Assembly (NCBI RefSeq): GCF_050563525.1
Contig: NZ_JBNXUN010000019.1
Location: forward strand, 16,261 to 80,260
Length of the DNA stretch: 64,000 nucleotides
Direction: 5' to 3'
Source: Falsiroseomonas sp050563525
GTDB lineage: Bacteria > Pseudomonadota > Alphaproteobacteria > Acetobacterales > Acetobacteraceae
Shown: positions 24,893 through 33,400 of the stretch, piece by piece
How positions within the stretch are numbered: position 1 is the first letter of the stretch
Layout of the letters: every line of letters begins with the position of its first letter
Position numbers and translations under genes: made by a program
The notes under the pieces: model-generated
Database searches by the model: none
What the model was told of the DNA's origin: nothing
What the model saw: only the letters and a program-made list of their open reading frames with translations

Positions 24893-26425
24893 ATGCCCGC
24901 ACCCGCCCGCCGTCCCGTCATGCTGGCGATCCTGGACGGCTGGGGCTGGCGGGAGGAGACGGCGGACAACGCCGTGCGGCAGGCCCGCACGCCGCATTTC
25001 GATACGCTGTGGCAGGCCGGCCCACGCGCCTTCCTGCGCACCTCCGGCCTCGATGTCGGACTTCCCGAGGGTCAGATGGGCAATTCGGAGGTCGGCCACC
25101 TGAACATCGGCGCCGGCCGCGTGGTGATGCAGGACCTGGTCCGCATCGATGCCGCCTGCGCCGATGGCAGCCTCGCCACGCTGCCCAACCTGGTCGCCCT
25201 GATCGAGCGGACGAAGGCGGCCGGGGGCGTGCTGCACCTGATGGGCCTGCTGTCCGAAGGCGGCGTGCACAGCCAGCAGGACCACGCGCTGGCGCTTGCT
25301 CGCGTCGCGACACGGGTCGGGCTGGACGTGCGCGTGCATGGCTGGACCGATGGCCGGGACGTGGCGCCGACCTCTGCCCCCGAATCCGTCGCGCGCTTCG
25401 AGTCGGCGCTGCCGCCAGGCGCCCGCATCGCCACGATCTGCGGCCGCTACTTCGCCATGGACCGCGACAACCGCTGGGACCGCGTGCGCCAGGCCTATGA
25501 CGTGATGGTGGCGGCGAAGGGCGCGCGCCACGCCACGGCGCAGCAGGCCATCGCCGCCGGCCACACAGCCGGCAAGACCGACGAGTTCCTGCCCGCCGCC
25601 GCCATCGGCGAGTATCGCGGCATGAATCACGGCGACGGCGTGCTGTGCTTCAATTTCCGCGCCGACCGGGTGCGGGAGATCATGGCTTCCCTGCTCGACC
25701 CGTCCTTCGCCGGCTTCGAGGCCGACCCGACCGTGCGCTTCGCCGCCTGCGCCGGCATGACGGATTATGGCAGCGCGCTGGCTCCCTTCCTTCCGGCGCT
25801 GTTCCCCCCGCAATCCATGCAGGACATCCTGGCTGCCGTCGTCTCCGCCGCCGGGCTGCGCCAGCTCCACATGGCCGAGACCGAGAAGTACCCGCACGTC
25901 ACCTACTTCCTGAACGGCGGCGAGGAGGTGGCCTATCCCGGGGAGGACCGCATCATGGTCGCCTCCCCCCAGGTCGCCACCTATGACCTGCAGCCCGAGA
26001 TGTCGGCACCGGAGCTGACCGACAAATGCGTCGCCGCGATCAACTCGGGAAAATACGACCTGATCGTGCTGAACTACGCCAATGCCGACATGGTCGGCCA
26101 TTCCGGCAGCCTGCCTGCCGCGATCAAGGCCTGCGAGGCGGTGGACCAGGGGCTCGGCCGCATCGCCGCGGCCATCGGCGCCGCCGGCGGCTGCCTGCTG
26201 GTCACGGCCGACCACGGCAATGCGGAGCTGATGCGCGACCCTGTGACCGGCGGCCCACACACCGCCCACACCACCAACCCGGTGCCGGTGCTGCTGATGG
26301 GCGCGCCGGAGGGTGCCGGGCTGGCCGACGGAAGGCTGGCCGATATCGCGCCGACCCTGCTGGCCCTGCTCGGCGTGGCGCAACCGGCGGCGATGACGGG
26401 GCGGTCGCTGCTGCGGGGCGGCTAG
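24893..26425 (+). CDS. gpmI: 2,3-bisphosphoglycerate-independent phosphoglycerate mutase
   Basis: Interconverts 3- and 2-phosphoglycerate in glycolysis using two Mn ions. The protein has 510 residues, the normal length. It opens with PVMLAILDGWGWRE, has the catalytic Ser in GQMGNSEVGHLNIGAGR (near residue 64), HGWTDGRDVAP, CGRYFAMDRDNRWDR and the second metal site VTADHGNAELM. In related genomes it follows rlmH and precedes envC. Here extra genes are inserted on both sides. Confidence 0.97.
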   Translation: MPAPARRPVMLAILDGWGWREETADNAVRQARTPHFDTLWQAGPRAFLRTSGLDVGLPEGQMGNSEVGHLNIGAGRVVMQDLVRIDAACADGSLATLPNLVALIERTKAAGGVLHLMGLLSEGGVHSQQDHALALARVATRVGLDVRVHGWTDGRDVAPTSAPESVARFESALPPGARIATICGRYFAMDRDNRWDRVRQAYDVMVAAKGARHATAQQAIAAGHTAGKTDEFLPAAAIGEYRGMNHGDGVLCFNFRADRVREIMASLLDPSFAGFEADPTVRFAACAGMTDYGSALAPFLPALFPPQSMQDILAAVVSAAGLRQLHMAETEKYPHVTYFLNGGEEVAYPGEDRIMVASPQVATYDLQPEMSAPELTDKCVAAINSGKYDLIVLNYANADMVGHSGSLPAAIKACEAVDQGLGRIAAAIGAAGGCLLVTADHGNAELMRDPVTGGPHTAHTTNPVPVLLMGAPEGAGLADGRLADIAPTLLALLGVAQPAAMTGRSLLRGG

Positions 26426-26459
26426 ACCTCGGTCTGCGCCTTCGCGTCCGAAGCCGGCC

Positions 26460-27458
26460 TCACCACCTCCGCAAAAGCGCCTCGGCGCCTTCGGCCAATT
26501 CATGGACGATGGCGGCCGCAGGCTGGATCCGCTTCACGCCGCCAACCGACTCGCCAGCCCAAAGCGGCAGAGCGGCAATGTGGCCGGTCACCATCCGATC
26601 CGCGACGGCCGTGGCGAAGCGCGCGATCGGCATGCGCGTGCCGTCGAGGCGCGAGCCCTCCGCAATGATCTCGGCGGGGGCCATCCTGGCGGCTTCGAGG
26701 CAGGAGCGGAGAACCCGGTGCGGAGCATCGGGCCAACCGCCCCGGAACGCGTCGGTATGGATGGTATCCCCGGCTTCCGCGGCGATCAGCGCGGCGACGT
26801 AGTCTGGATGCGCACCCGCTTCCTGGGCCGCGATAAAACGCGTCCCGACACGGACACCCTGGGCTCCAGCGGCAAGGGCCGCCGCCATGGCACGCGCGCT
26901 GCCGATGCCGCCAGCGGCCAGCACCGGCACGTCCACCGCGTCAAGGATCTCGGCGAGCAGCGGCAGCAGGCCGATCCGGCCGCGAACGTGGCCACCCGCC
27001 TCGACGCCCTGGGCCACGATCAGGTCACACCCGGCCTCGACGGCCGCCACAGCCTCGCTGCGCGACCCCACCTGCCAGCACGCCAGGGCACCACCCTTGT
27101 GGACGATCTCGACCAGCTTCGGATCAGGATCGCCGTAGAAGAAATCGACAACCCGTGCGGCCTCCGCAGCCACCCCGACGCAGGCGAGGTCGAGCGGCTG
27201 GCGGCCATGGCGTCCTTCCAGGTGCACCGGTGAGACAAGGAAGTTGACCCCAAAGGGCCGGGTCGTGAGCAAGCGTACGCGTTCCAGCAGCACCGCCAAT
27301 GTCGCGGGTGTCAGGCCCGCGCGTGCCGTTCCGACCATGCCGAGCCCACCTGCTTCCGACACCGCCGCGGCCAGTTCGGGCGGCGACACGCCACCCATGC
27401 CAGCCTGCTGCAGAGGCACCGTGCAGCCGACAAGCTGTGTGAAGCGGGTGCTGATCAT
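26460..27458 (-). CDS. Nitronate monooxygenase / 2-nitropropane dioxygenase family
   Basis: A 332-residue FMN-binding TIM-barrel enzyme. Visible are the N-terminal QQAGMGGVSPPELAAAVSEAGGLGMVG, DLIVAQGVEAGGHVRG and PVLAAGGIGSARAMAAALAAGAQGVRVGTRF, which bind the flavin phosphate. Such enzymes oxidise alkyl nitronates such as propionate-3-nitronate, a plant and fungal toxin. It is convergent with gpmI and lies in an accessory segment between gpmI and envC. Confidence 0.91.
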   Translation of the reverse strand: MISTRFTQLVGCTVPLQQAGMGGVSPPELAAAVSEAGGLGMVGTARAGLTPATLAVLLERVRLLTTRPFGVNFLVSPVHLEGRHGRQPLDLACVGVAAEAARVVDFFYGDPDPKLVEIVHKGGALACWQVGSRSEAVAAVEAGCDLIVAQGVEAGGHVRGRIGLLPLLAEILDAVDVPVLAAGGIGSARAMAAALAAGAQGVRVGTRFIAAQEAGAHPDYVAALIAAEAGDTIHTDAFRGGWPDAPHRVLRSCLEAARMAPAEIIAEGSRLDGTRMPIARFATAVADRMVTGHIAALPLWAGESVGGVKRIQPAAAIVHELAEGAEALLRRW

Positions 27459-27506
27459 GGGCTGGCCCTCCCCTGTTGCTCGTCATCCTCCGGCAGCGGC
27501 TGACCC

Positions 27507-27761
27507 TTACCGCTCGCCGAGCCGCCGTCGCAGCGCGTAAAGCTGGTCGAGCAGCGACAGCACCAGCGGCAGCGCCTCCTCGTTCACCGCCAGATCCTCG
27601 CGCAGTTCGAGGATCAGCCGCACGCGCTCCACGTCGATGTCCTGGAAGCGCAGCTCACCGGCCTCGGAGTCGGCGCGGACGTATCCGGCGGCGACCCAGT
27701 CGCGCAGCTCCTCCGGCTGCAAACGCCCGAAGCGGGCGCAGACCAACTCCAGCGTCATCAT
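27507..27761 (-). CDS. cbpM: Chaperone modulator CbpM-like, MerR-type
   Basis: An 84-residue protein of the CbpM/MerR-like family: LVCARFGRLQPEELRDWVAAGYVR, then a dimerisation helix (VERVRLILELREDLAVNEEALPLVL). In E. coli CbpM binds CbpA and inhibits its co-chaperone activity. It overlaps the end of cbpA by four bases (ATGA) in the same order as in E. coli, which supports the assignment. An alternative start three bases downstream is equally possible. Confidence 0.9.
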   Translation of the reverse strand: MMTLELVCARFGRLQPEELRDWVAAGYVRADSEAGELRFQDIDVERVRLILELREDLAVNEEALPLVLSLLDQLYALRRRLGER

Positions 27762-28666
27762 GGCGCGGCCTCCATCCCCCGGCGCGGGTCCTCCTGGTGC
27801 TCCGGCTGCCAGTCGCGCAGGAAGGCCTCCAGCGCCGCGTCCGGCCTGCCCACCACAACGCTCAGCGTTAGCAGCAGATCGCCGGCGGGCTTGCCCGCAT
27901 GCGCCGGGATGCCCTTGCCGCGCAGGCGGATCTGCCGGCCGGTGTCACTGGCTGGCGGCAGGGTGACACGCAGGGCGCCGCCGGGCGCCGGAACCGTCAC
28001 CGCGCCACCCAGCACCGCCTCCCGCAGCGTCACCGGCAAATCCATGTGCAGGTCCCGGCCCTCGCGGCGGAGGAACGGGTGGTCCTCCACCTCCAGTTCG
28101 ATCACGGCGTTGCCGGCGGGGCCGCCGTTGCGGCCAGGGCCACCCTGGCCGCGCAACCGCAGCGACTGGCCGGTGGTGACGCCGGGCGGGATGCGGACGC
28201 TGAGGCGGCGGCCATCGGGCAGCACCAGCTCCTCCGTCGCGCCCAGCACGGCGGACAGGAACGGCACGCGCAGCCGGTAGCTTTCGTCACGACCGGGTCG
28301 CGGTGCCGATTCGGCGGCCTGGCGGGCGGCGAACATGTCCGCGAACAGGTCCTCGAAGACACCGGCTTCCGTGAAGGGCTCGTAGCGGTTGCCCTGCGCG
28401 GCATCCGCGTGCCGGCGCCAGCCGCCGGCCGGCGCCGCCTCCTGGCCCTCGGCGTCGATCTCGCCTCGGTCGAAGCGCTCGCGGGTCTCCGGGTCCGACA
28501 GGATGGCATTGGCGGCGGAGGCTGCCTTGAAGCGCGCTTCGGCCTCCGGCTTGCCGGGGTTCAGGTCGGGGTGGTTCTGCCGCGCCAGCTTGCGGTAGGC
28601 GCGCTTGATCGCCTCCTGCGTCGCGTCCCGCGGCACACCCAGAACCTTGTACGGATCTTCGGCCAT
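27758..28666 (-). CDS. cbpA: DnaJ-class co-chaperone CbpA
   Basis: A 302-residue type II J-protein. The J domain (residues 1-65) has HPD at residues 32-34. A linker with Gly/Ala and acidic residues follows, then two beta-barrel substrate domains (about 120-290) with FLSAVLGATEELVLPDGRRL and HMDLPVTLREAVLGG. There is no zinc-finger domain, which separates it from DnaJ. It stimulates DnaK and in E. coli also binds curved DNA. The ATG at 28666 gives MAEDPYKVLGV; the upstream extension is not conserved. Forms an operon with cbpM. Confidence 0.94.
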   Translation of the reverse strand: MAEDPYKVLGVPRDATQEAIKRAYRKLARQNHPDLNPGKPEAEARFKAASAANAILSDPETRERFDRGEIDAEGQEAAPAGGWRRHADAAQGNRYEPFTEAGVFEDLFADMFAARQAAESAPRPGRDESYRLRVPFLSAVLGATEELVLPDGRRLSVRIPPGVTTGQSLRLRGQGGPGRNGGPAGNAVIELEVEDHPFLRREGRDLHMDLPVTLREAVLGGAVTVPAPGGALRVTLPPASDTGRQIRLRGKGIPAHAGKPAGDLLLTLSVVVGRPDAALEAFLRDWQPEHQEDPRRGMEAAP

Positions 28667-28798
28667 GGCGACCCTTTGTGATCTGACGCGGCGATGGTGG
28701 GACCAACCAGCCCTGCGCTGCAAAGCACCTTGTCGCGCAGGCCGTCCAGGGTTGTCCCGCCGGACGGGCGGGCGCTATGCAGCAAGGGGGTGCTGCAT

Positions 28799-30115
28799 TT
28801 GAAGGGTTCGAGAGATCAGCGTGCCGGCCAGGGGCACAGCCGGACGCTTCGTCCGCTGCTGCTCGCGCTGCTTGCCGTCCTTGCGCTGCCCGCGCCAGCC
28901 CCGGCCCAGCCCACCGCGCGCGACCTGCGCGCCGCCGAACAGGCGGCGGAGGAGCGCCGCGCCGAAGCCGAGGCCGCCGCCACCCGCGCCCGCACCCTGG
29001 CGGAGGAGGAGGTGGCCCTGGCCGCCCGGCGCGTCGAGCTCGCCGCCCTGGCGCAGGCGGCGGAGGCCGAGGTGGCGGAGGTATCGGCACGTCTGGAAGC
29101 GGCGCAGGCCGACGGCGCGCGGGCGGCGCGGCAGATCGCCGACCGCGCCGCGGCATTGCGGCCGCTGCTGCCGGTGATGCTGCGGTTGTCGCTGTATCCG
29201 GCGGAGACGGTGCTGGCGATTCCCGGCGAGCCTGAGGATGCGCTGCGCGGCGCCCTGGTGCTGCGCGGCCTGATCCGCCGCATGGAGGAGGAAGCCGAGT
29301 CGCTGCGCCAGGCACAGAGGGAAGCGCAGCAGGCCGAATGGCTGGCGGCGCGCGAAGCCATGGCGCTGGCCGAGGCCGAGGCCCAGGCGCGGGAAGCCGT
29401 GGCCGGTCTCGAGGCGGAACTGGCCGTCGCCCGTACCCGCCGGGGCGAGGCCGAGGCGGCGGAGGAACGCGCCGCCACCCAGGCCGCCGCCGCCGCGGCA
29501 CGAGCCGGCGACCTGGCCGATGTGCTGGCGCGCCTACAACGGGACCGGGAGCGGCGGGAGGCCCAGGCCCGCGCCAATGCCGCCGCCCGCGCCGCCGAAC
29601 AGGCGCGCCAGGTGGCGGAGGCGGAGCGGGAACAGCGCCTGGCCGCCGCACGCCCGGCCCCGCGCCCTTCCGAGGCGCCGGAGCGCCCGCCGGCCGGACG
29701 CCCCGAAGCTGGAGGCCCGGCAGCGGCTCCCGTGCCATTCGGCGGCCGTGCGCTGCCGGTTGCCGGCCGCATCGTCACCAGCTGGGGCCAGGCCGCGCCC
29801 GGTGGGCCGCATCGCGGGCTGACCTATGCGACGGCCGGCGGCGCCCGCGTGGTCTCCCCCTGCAACGGGCGCGCGGTTTATGCTGCGCCTTTTCGATCCT
29901 TCGGCCTTCTGTTGATTGTGGATTGCGGAGGGGGCTACCATTTTGTGCTGGCAGGGATGGATCGGCTCGACGCGGCGGCCGGGCAGCGGCTACTGGCGGG
30001 TGAACCGATCGGCGTGCTGGGCGGCGCTGGCGGTTCGGGCGGTTCCCTCTATGTGGAGTTGCGGCGAAGCGGGCAGCCGGTGGATCCGCGGCCGTGGTTT
30101 GCGGCGCGAGGTTAA
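28799..30115 (+). CDS. envC: Murein hydrolase activator EnvC-like (degenerate LytM)
   Basis: A 438-residue exported protein: signal peptide (about residues 15-38, LRPLLLALLAVLALP), a long Ala/Glu/Arg coiled coil (about 40-300), a Pro-rich linker and a C-terminal LytM/M23 domain (about 330-438). Most zinc ligands of active M23 peptidases are missing: the usual H-x-x-x-D reads HRGLT and the final H-x-H reads SLYVE. EnvC activates periplasmic amidases for septal splitting with such an inactive domain. Starts are ambiguous. I chose the TTG at 28799 with AAGGGGG eight bases before it; the GTG at 28790 is the alternative. It precedes ctpA as usual. Confidence 0.88.
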   Translation: MKGSRDQRAGQGHSRTLRPLLLALLAVLALPAPAPAQPTARDLRAAEQAAEERRAEAEAAATRARTLAEEEVALAARRVELAALAQAAEAEVAEVSARLEAAQADGARAARQIADRAAALRPLLPVMLRLSLYPAETVLAIPGEPEDALRGALVLRGLIRRMEEEAESLRQAQREAQQAEWLAAREAMALAEAEAQAREAVAGLEAELAVARTRRGEAEAAEERAATQAAAAAARAGDLADVLARLQRDRERREAQARANAAARAAEQARQVAEAEREQRLAAARPAPRPSEAPERPPAGRPEAGGPAAAPVPFGGRALPVAGRIVTSWGQAAPGGPHRGLTYATAGGARVVSPCNGRAVYAAPFRSFGLLLIVDCGGGYHFVLAGMDRLDAAAGQRLLAGEPIGVLGGAGGSGGSLYVELRRSGQPVDPRPWFAARG

Positions 30116-30191
30116 CCTTCGGGTCATCTCCCGGGGGCATGTTGGTCAGGTCGGCGGCTCCAAGGCCGCGACCCAAGGATCGGGTGGTCGC

Positions 30192-31691
30192 ATGAGCGAC
30201 GTGTCTGGAAACAAGGATGGCCGGGACAACACCGGCAGGATGCCGAGTGCCGGCCAGGCTGTGCTGATGCAACCGGCGAAGCCTTCCCGCAGGCGGCGGC
30301 TTGGCGTCGCGGGTGCGGTCACGGCGGCCTTCCTGGCCGGTGCGGTGGTCGGCCCGATGGTCGCGGTGCCCGGCATGCAGGCCTGGGCGCAGGAAGGCGG
30401 CCGGGCCGAGACCTACCGGCTGCTGAACCTGTTCGGCGACGTGTTCGAGCGGATTCGTGCCGAATACGTGGTGCCGGTGACAGATCGCGACGTGATCGAG
30501 AGCGCCATCAACGGCATGCTCCAGGGACTCGACCCGCACTCCTCCTACATGAACCCGCGATCCTTCCGGGACATGCAGGTGCAGACGCGCGGCGAATTCG
30601 GCGGCCTCGGCATCGAGGTGACGCAGGAAGGCGGCTACGTGAAGGTGATCAGCCCGATCGACGACACGCCGGCCTCCCGCGCCGGGGTCAAGCCGGGCGA
30701 TCTCATCACCCACCTGAACGGCCAGTCTACGCAGGGCCTGTCCTTGCAGGACGCGGTGGAACAGATGCGCGGCGAGCGCGGCAGTTCCATTCGCCTGACC
30801 ATCCGGCGCGAGGGCGAGGCCCGGCCGGTGGAAATTTCCCTGACCCGCGACGTGATCCGCCCGCAGGTGGCCCGCTTCCGGCTGGAAGGGAACGACATCG
30901 CCTATATCCGGCTGTCCTCCTTCAACGAACGCACCGAATCGGCGCTGCGCAACGCCATGACCACCATGCGCAACCAGGCTGGCAGCAACCTGCGCGGCCT
31001 GGTTCTGGACCTGCGCAACAATCCGGGCGGCCTGCTCGACCAGGCGGTGCAGGTGACGGACGACTTCCTCGACCAGGGCGAGATCGTCTCCACCCGCGCC
31101 CGGCGGCCGGAAGATGCGCAGCGCTGGAATGCGCGCCCGGGCGACATCGCCCAGGGGCTGCCCATCGTGGTGCTGGTCAATTCCGGCTCCGCCAGCGCGT
31201 CCGAGATCGTTGCCGGCGCCCTGCAGGACCATCGCCGCGCCGTCGTCATGGGCGTGAAGTCGTTCGGCAAGGGCAGCGTGCAGACCGTCATGCCAATCCC
31301 TGGCAACGGCGCCATCCGCCTGACGACCGCGCGCTACTACACCCCCTCCGGCCGCTCGATCCAGGCGACCGGGATCGAGCCGGATATCGAGGTGCTGGCC
31401 ACCAGGCCGGACCCGAACATCACGGCGCGTGAGCGTGATCGCGAATCCGACCTGCGGCGTTCGCTGCGCAACGACAATGACAGCAGCGTGGACCCGACCC
31501 CGCCGCCGCCCCTGCCGGCGCTGAACCTGCCGGCCGGCGTGGTGGACCGCGTGGTGCGCCAGCCCGCGGAGGGCGCGGCGGCCTTCGACCCGACCAAGCC
31601 GGAAACCGACCACCAGTTGCAGCAGGCGGTCCAGTTGCTGCGCAACATCGCCGCCGCCCCCGGCGCACCGCAGCGCCGTGCGCAACGCTGA
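30192..31691 (+). CDS. ctpA: S41 family carboxy-terminal processing protease
   Basis: A 499-residue periplasmic protease. One transmembrane or signal segment lies at about residues 36-62. A helical arm follows, then a PDZ domain (about 115-195, GGLGIEVTQEGGYVKVISPIDDTPASRAGVKPGD) and the S41 catalytic domain. The nucleophile Ser is in NSGSASASEIVAGAL and the general base Lys in VKSFGKGSVQT. The C-terminal 90 residues are a Pro-rich and acidic extension. Ctp proteases trim envelope proteins and regulate murein hydrolases, often together with EnvC-type partners. Confidence 0.95.
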   Translation: MSDVSGNKDGRDNTGRMPSAGQAVLMQPAKPSRRRRLGVAGAVTAAFLAGAVVGPMVAVPGMQAWAQEGGRAETYRLLNLFGDVFERIRAEYVVPVTDRDVIESAINGMLQGLDPHSSYMNPRSFRDMQVQTRGEFGGLGIEVTQEGGYVKVISPIDDTPASRAGVKPGDLITHLNGQSTQGLSLQDAVEQMRGERGSSIRLTIRREGEARPVEISLTRDVIRPQVARFRLEGNDIAYIRLSSFNERTESALRNAMTTMRNQAGSNLRGLVLDLRNNPGGLLDQAVQVTDDFLDQGEIVSTRARRPEDAQRWNARPGDIAQGLPIVVLVNSGSASASEIVAGALQDHRRAVVMGVKSFGKGSVQTVMPIPGNGAIRLTTARYYTPSGRSIQATGIEPDIEVLATRPDPNITARERDRESDLRRSLRNDNDSSVDPTPPPPLPALNLPAGVVDRVVRQPAEGAAAFDPTKPETDHQLQQAVQLLRNIAAAPGAPQRRAQR

Positions 31692-31742
31692 CCCTGGCAG
31701 TCTGCTGAGGGAGAAGACGCGTCGGGCCGCGCTGCGCCTGCC

Positions 31743-32885
31743 GTGAATCGAGGCCGCCGGGCCCTGGGGGCGTTTTGGGCGGTCGTGATGCTGGCCCTCG
31801 GTATGGGGGCCGGCACGCTGCAATGGCTGGGGCCACCACCCGATGCGGCCAGCGTCGCGGCGCCGGCGAGCCTGGCGGCCGCCGACCCGGCGCCGCCGGC
31901 ACCCGTCGCGACCGTAGCTGCCGAACCGGTCGTCGAAGCTCCCATGGCAGCCGCCGCAGAGCCCATCGCCGCAACCGGAGCCCCGGTGCGGACCGAACCG
32001 CCAGCCGCACCGGCCCCGCCGCCACTGGTCACGCCGGTCGCCATGCCGCAACCGGGCGCTGCCGAGCCCCGCATCGCCGAGCCCGAGCCCGAAATGCTGG
32101 AGCGGACCCGCGCCGGGCTGGTGCCGAAGCTGGGGCCTGATGGCCGTACCTCCATCCGCCACTATGCCCGCCCCTTCGACCGCGACGCGGAACGCCGCCC
32201 GCGCATCGGCCTGATCATCGGCAATATGGGCCTGTTCGCCCAACACTCCGAGGAAGCCATTCGTAGGCTCCCGGGCGCCGTCACCCTGGCCTTCAGCCCC
32301 TACGCCCAGCGGCCGGAACCGCTGCTGGAACGCGCCCGGGCGCGGGGGATGGAGGTGCTGACGGCGCTGCCGCTGGAGCCTGCCGGCTTCGGCCAATTCG
32401 CCGACCCCGGCGACCGCGCCCTGCTGACCGGCTTGCCGGTGGAGGAAAACCTGGAACGCCTGGACTGGGCGCTGTCCCGCATGCAGGGCCAGGTCGGCGC
32501 CATCGGTGCTCTCGGCCGGCTGCGCGGGGAGCGCTTCGCCGCCAATGCCGAGCTGCTCGGCATCATCCAGGCGGCGCTGACCACGCGGGGCCTGCTGTAC
32601 GTCGAACCGCGTCCCGGCGCCCCCACCCCGGCGCGCGCCTTCGGCCGCACGGTGGACCTGGTGCTGGACGAACCTTCCGAGACCCGCAGCGAGGTTGAGC
32701 GCCGCCTGACGGAGCTGGAGGCGCTGGCGCTGCGCAACGGCTCCGCCCTCGGCCTGCTCGGCAACCCGACTCCCTTCTTCACCGCCGCCATCCTGGCCTG
32801 GTCGGCGGGGCTCGAGGATCGCGGCGCGGTGCTGGCGCCGGTTACCGTGCTGCTGCGGCGGCCCGGCACGCAGGCGGCGCGTTGA
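31743..32885 (+). CDS. Divergent polysaccharide deacetylase (YibQ/DUF610-like), active-site motifs lost
   Basis: A 380-residue protein with a GTG start, one N-terminal membrane helix (about residues 11-30), an Ala/Pro-rich linker to about 115 and a C-terminal NodB-like fold. The context envC-ctpA-yibQ-rppH identifies it. The usual metal-site motifs are replaced: the Asp pair after the first strand reads IGLIIGNMGL, the HLPMEP-like segment reads LTALPLEP, the NHMGSR-like segment reads GALGRLRG, and the DSRT-like segment reads VEPRPG. It is therefore probably non-catalytic. The motif comparison is from memory of the family. Confidence 0.82.
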   Translation: MNRGRRALGAFWAVVMLALGMGAGTLQWLGPPPDAASVAAPASLAAADPAPPAPVATVAAEPVVEAPMAAAAEPIAATGAPVRTEPPAAPAPPPLVTPVAMPQPGAAEPRIAEPEPEMLERTRAGLVPKLGPDGRTSIRHYARPFDRDAERRPRIGLIIGNMGLFAQHSEEAIRRLPGAVTLAFSPYAQRPEPLLERARARGMEVLTALPLEPAGFGQFADPGDRALLTGLPVEENLERLDWALSRMQGQVGAIGALGRLRGERFAANAELLGIIQAALTTRGLLYVEPRPGAPTPARAFGRTVDLVLDEPSETRSEVERRLTELEALALRNGSALGLLGNPTPFFTAAILAWSAGLEDRGAVLAPVTVLLRRPGTQAAR

Positions 32886-32916
32886 GGGGCGCCGCTTCAC
32901 CGGCTACAAGGCGCGC

Positions 32917-33396
32917 ATGAGCCTTCCCTACCGCACCAATGTCGGCGCCGTCCTGTTCAACCGCGACGGCCGCGTGCTGGTGGCCCGCCGCGCCGACATG
33001 CCCAACGCGGAAGGCCGCGCCGGCGGCTGGCAATTGCCGCAGGGCGGCGTCGATGCAGGCGAGGATCTGCGCCTCGCCGTGCTGCGCGAACTGGCCGAGG
33101 AGATCGGCACCGACCGCGCCGAGATCATCGCCGAGCACCCGGAGTGGCTGAGCTACGACTTTCCGCCCGAGCTGCAATCCATGCGGATGGCGCAGAAATA
33201 CCGCGGCCAGCGGCAACGCTGGTTCGCACTGCGTTTTCGGGGCGAGGATTCCGACATCCGGCTCGATGCCGACCCGCACCCGGAATTCGATGCCTGGCGC
33301 TGGACCGACATCGGCGAGTTGCCGGACCTCGCCGTGTCCTTCAAGCGCGACATCTACGCCGAACTGGTACGCGAATTTTCCCGGTTTGCCGGCTGA
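32917..33396 (+). CDS. rppH: RNA pyrophosphohydrolase
   Basis: Removes pyrophosphate from the 5' end of transcripts to start decay. The protein has 159 residues. The Nudix box GGVDAGEDLRLAVLRELAEEIG is at residues 43-64 and matches G-x5-E-x7-R-E-U-x-E-E-x-G-U. The N-terminal YRTNVGAVLFNRDGRVLVARR and the C-terminal FDAWRWTDIGELPDLAVSFKRDIY are RppH-like. It is convergent with the xylanase gene, with four bases between stops. Confidence 0.95.
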   Translation: MSLPYRTNVGAVLFNRDGRVLVARRADMPNAEGRAGGWQLPQGGVDAGEDLRLAVLRELAEEIGTDRAEIIAEHPEWLSYDFPPELQSMRMAQKYRGQRQRWFALRFRGEDSDIRLDADPHPEFDAWRWTDIGELPDLAVSFKRDIYAELVREFSRFAG

Positions 33397-33400
33397 AGCG

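Noticed and set aside
29775..32900. A 1041-codon open frame on the minus strand
   Set aside because: It lies opposite envC, ctpA, the deacetylase-like gene and the start of rppH, which all have family motifs. Long antisense frames are expected at this GC content. Its translation is rich in Arg, His and Gln with no domain.
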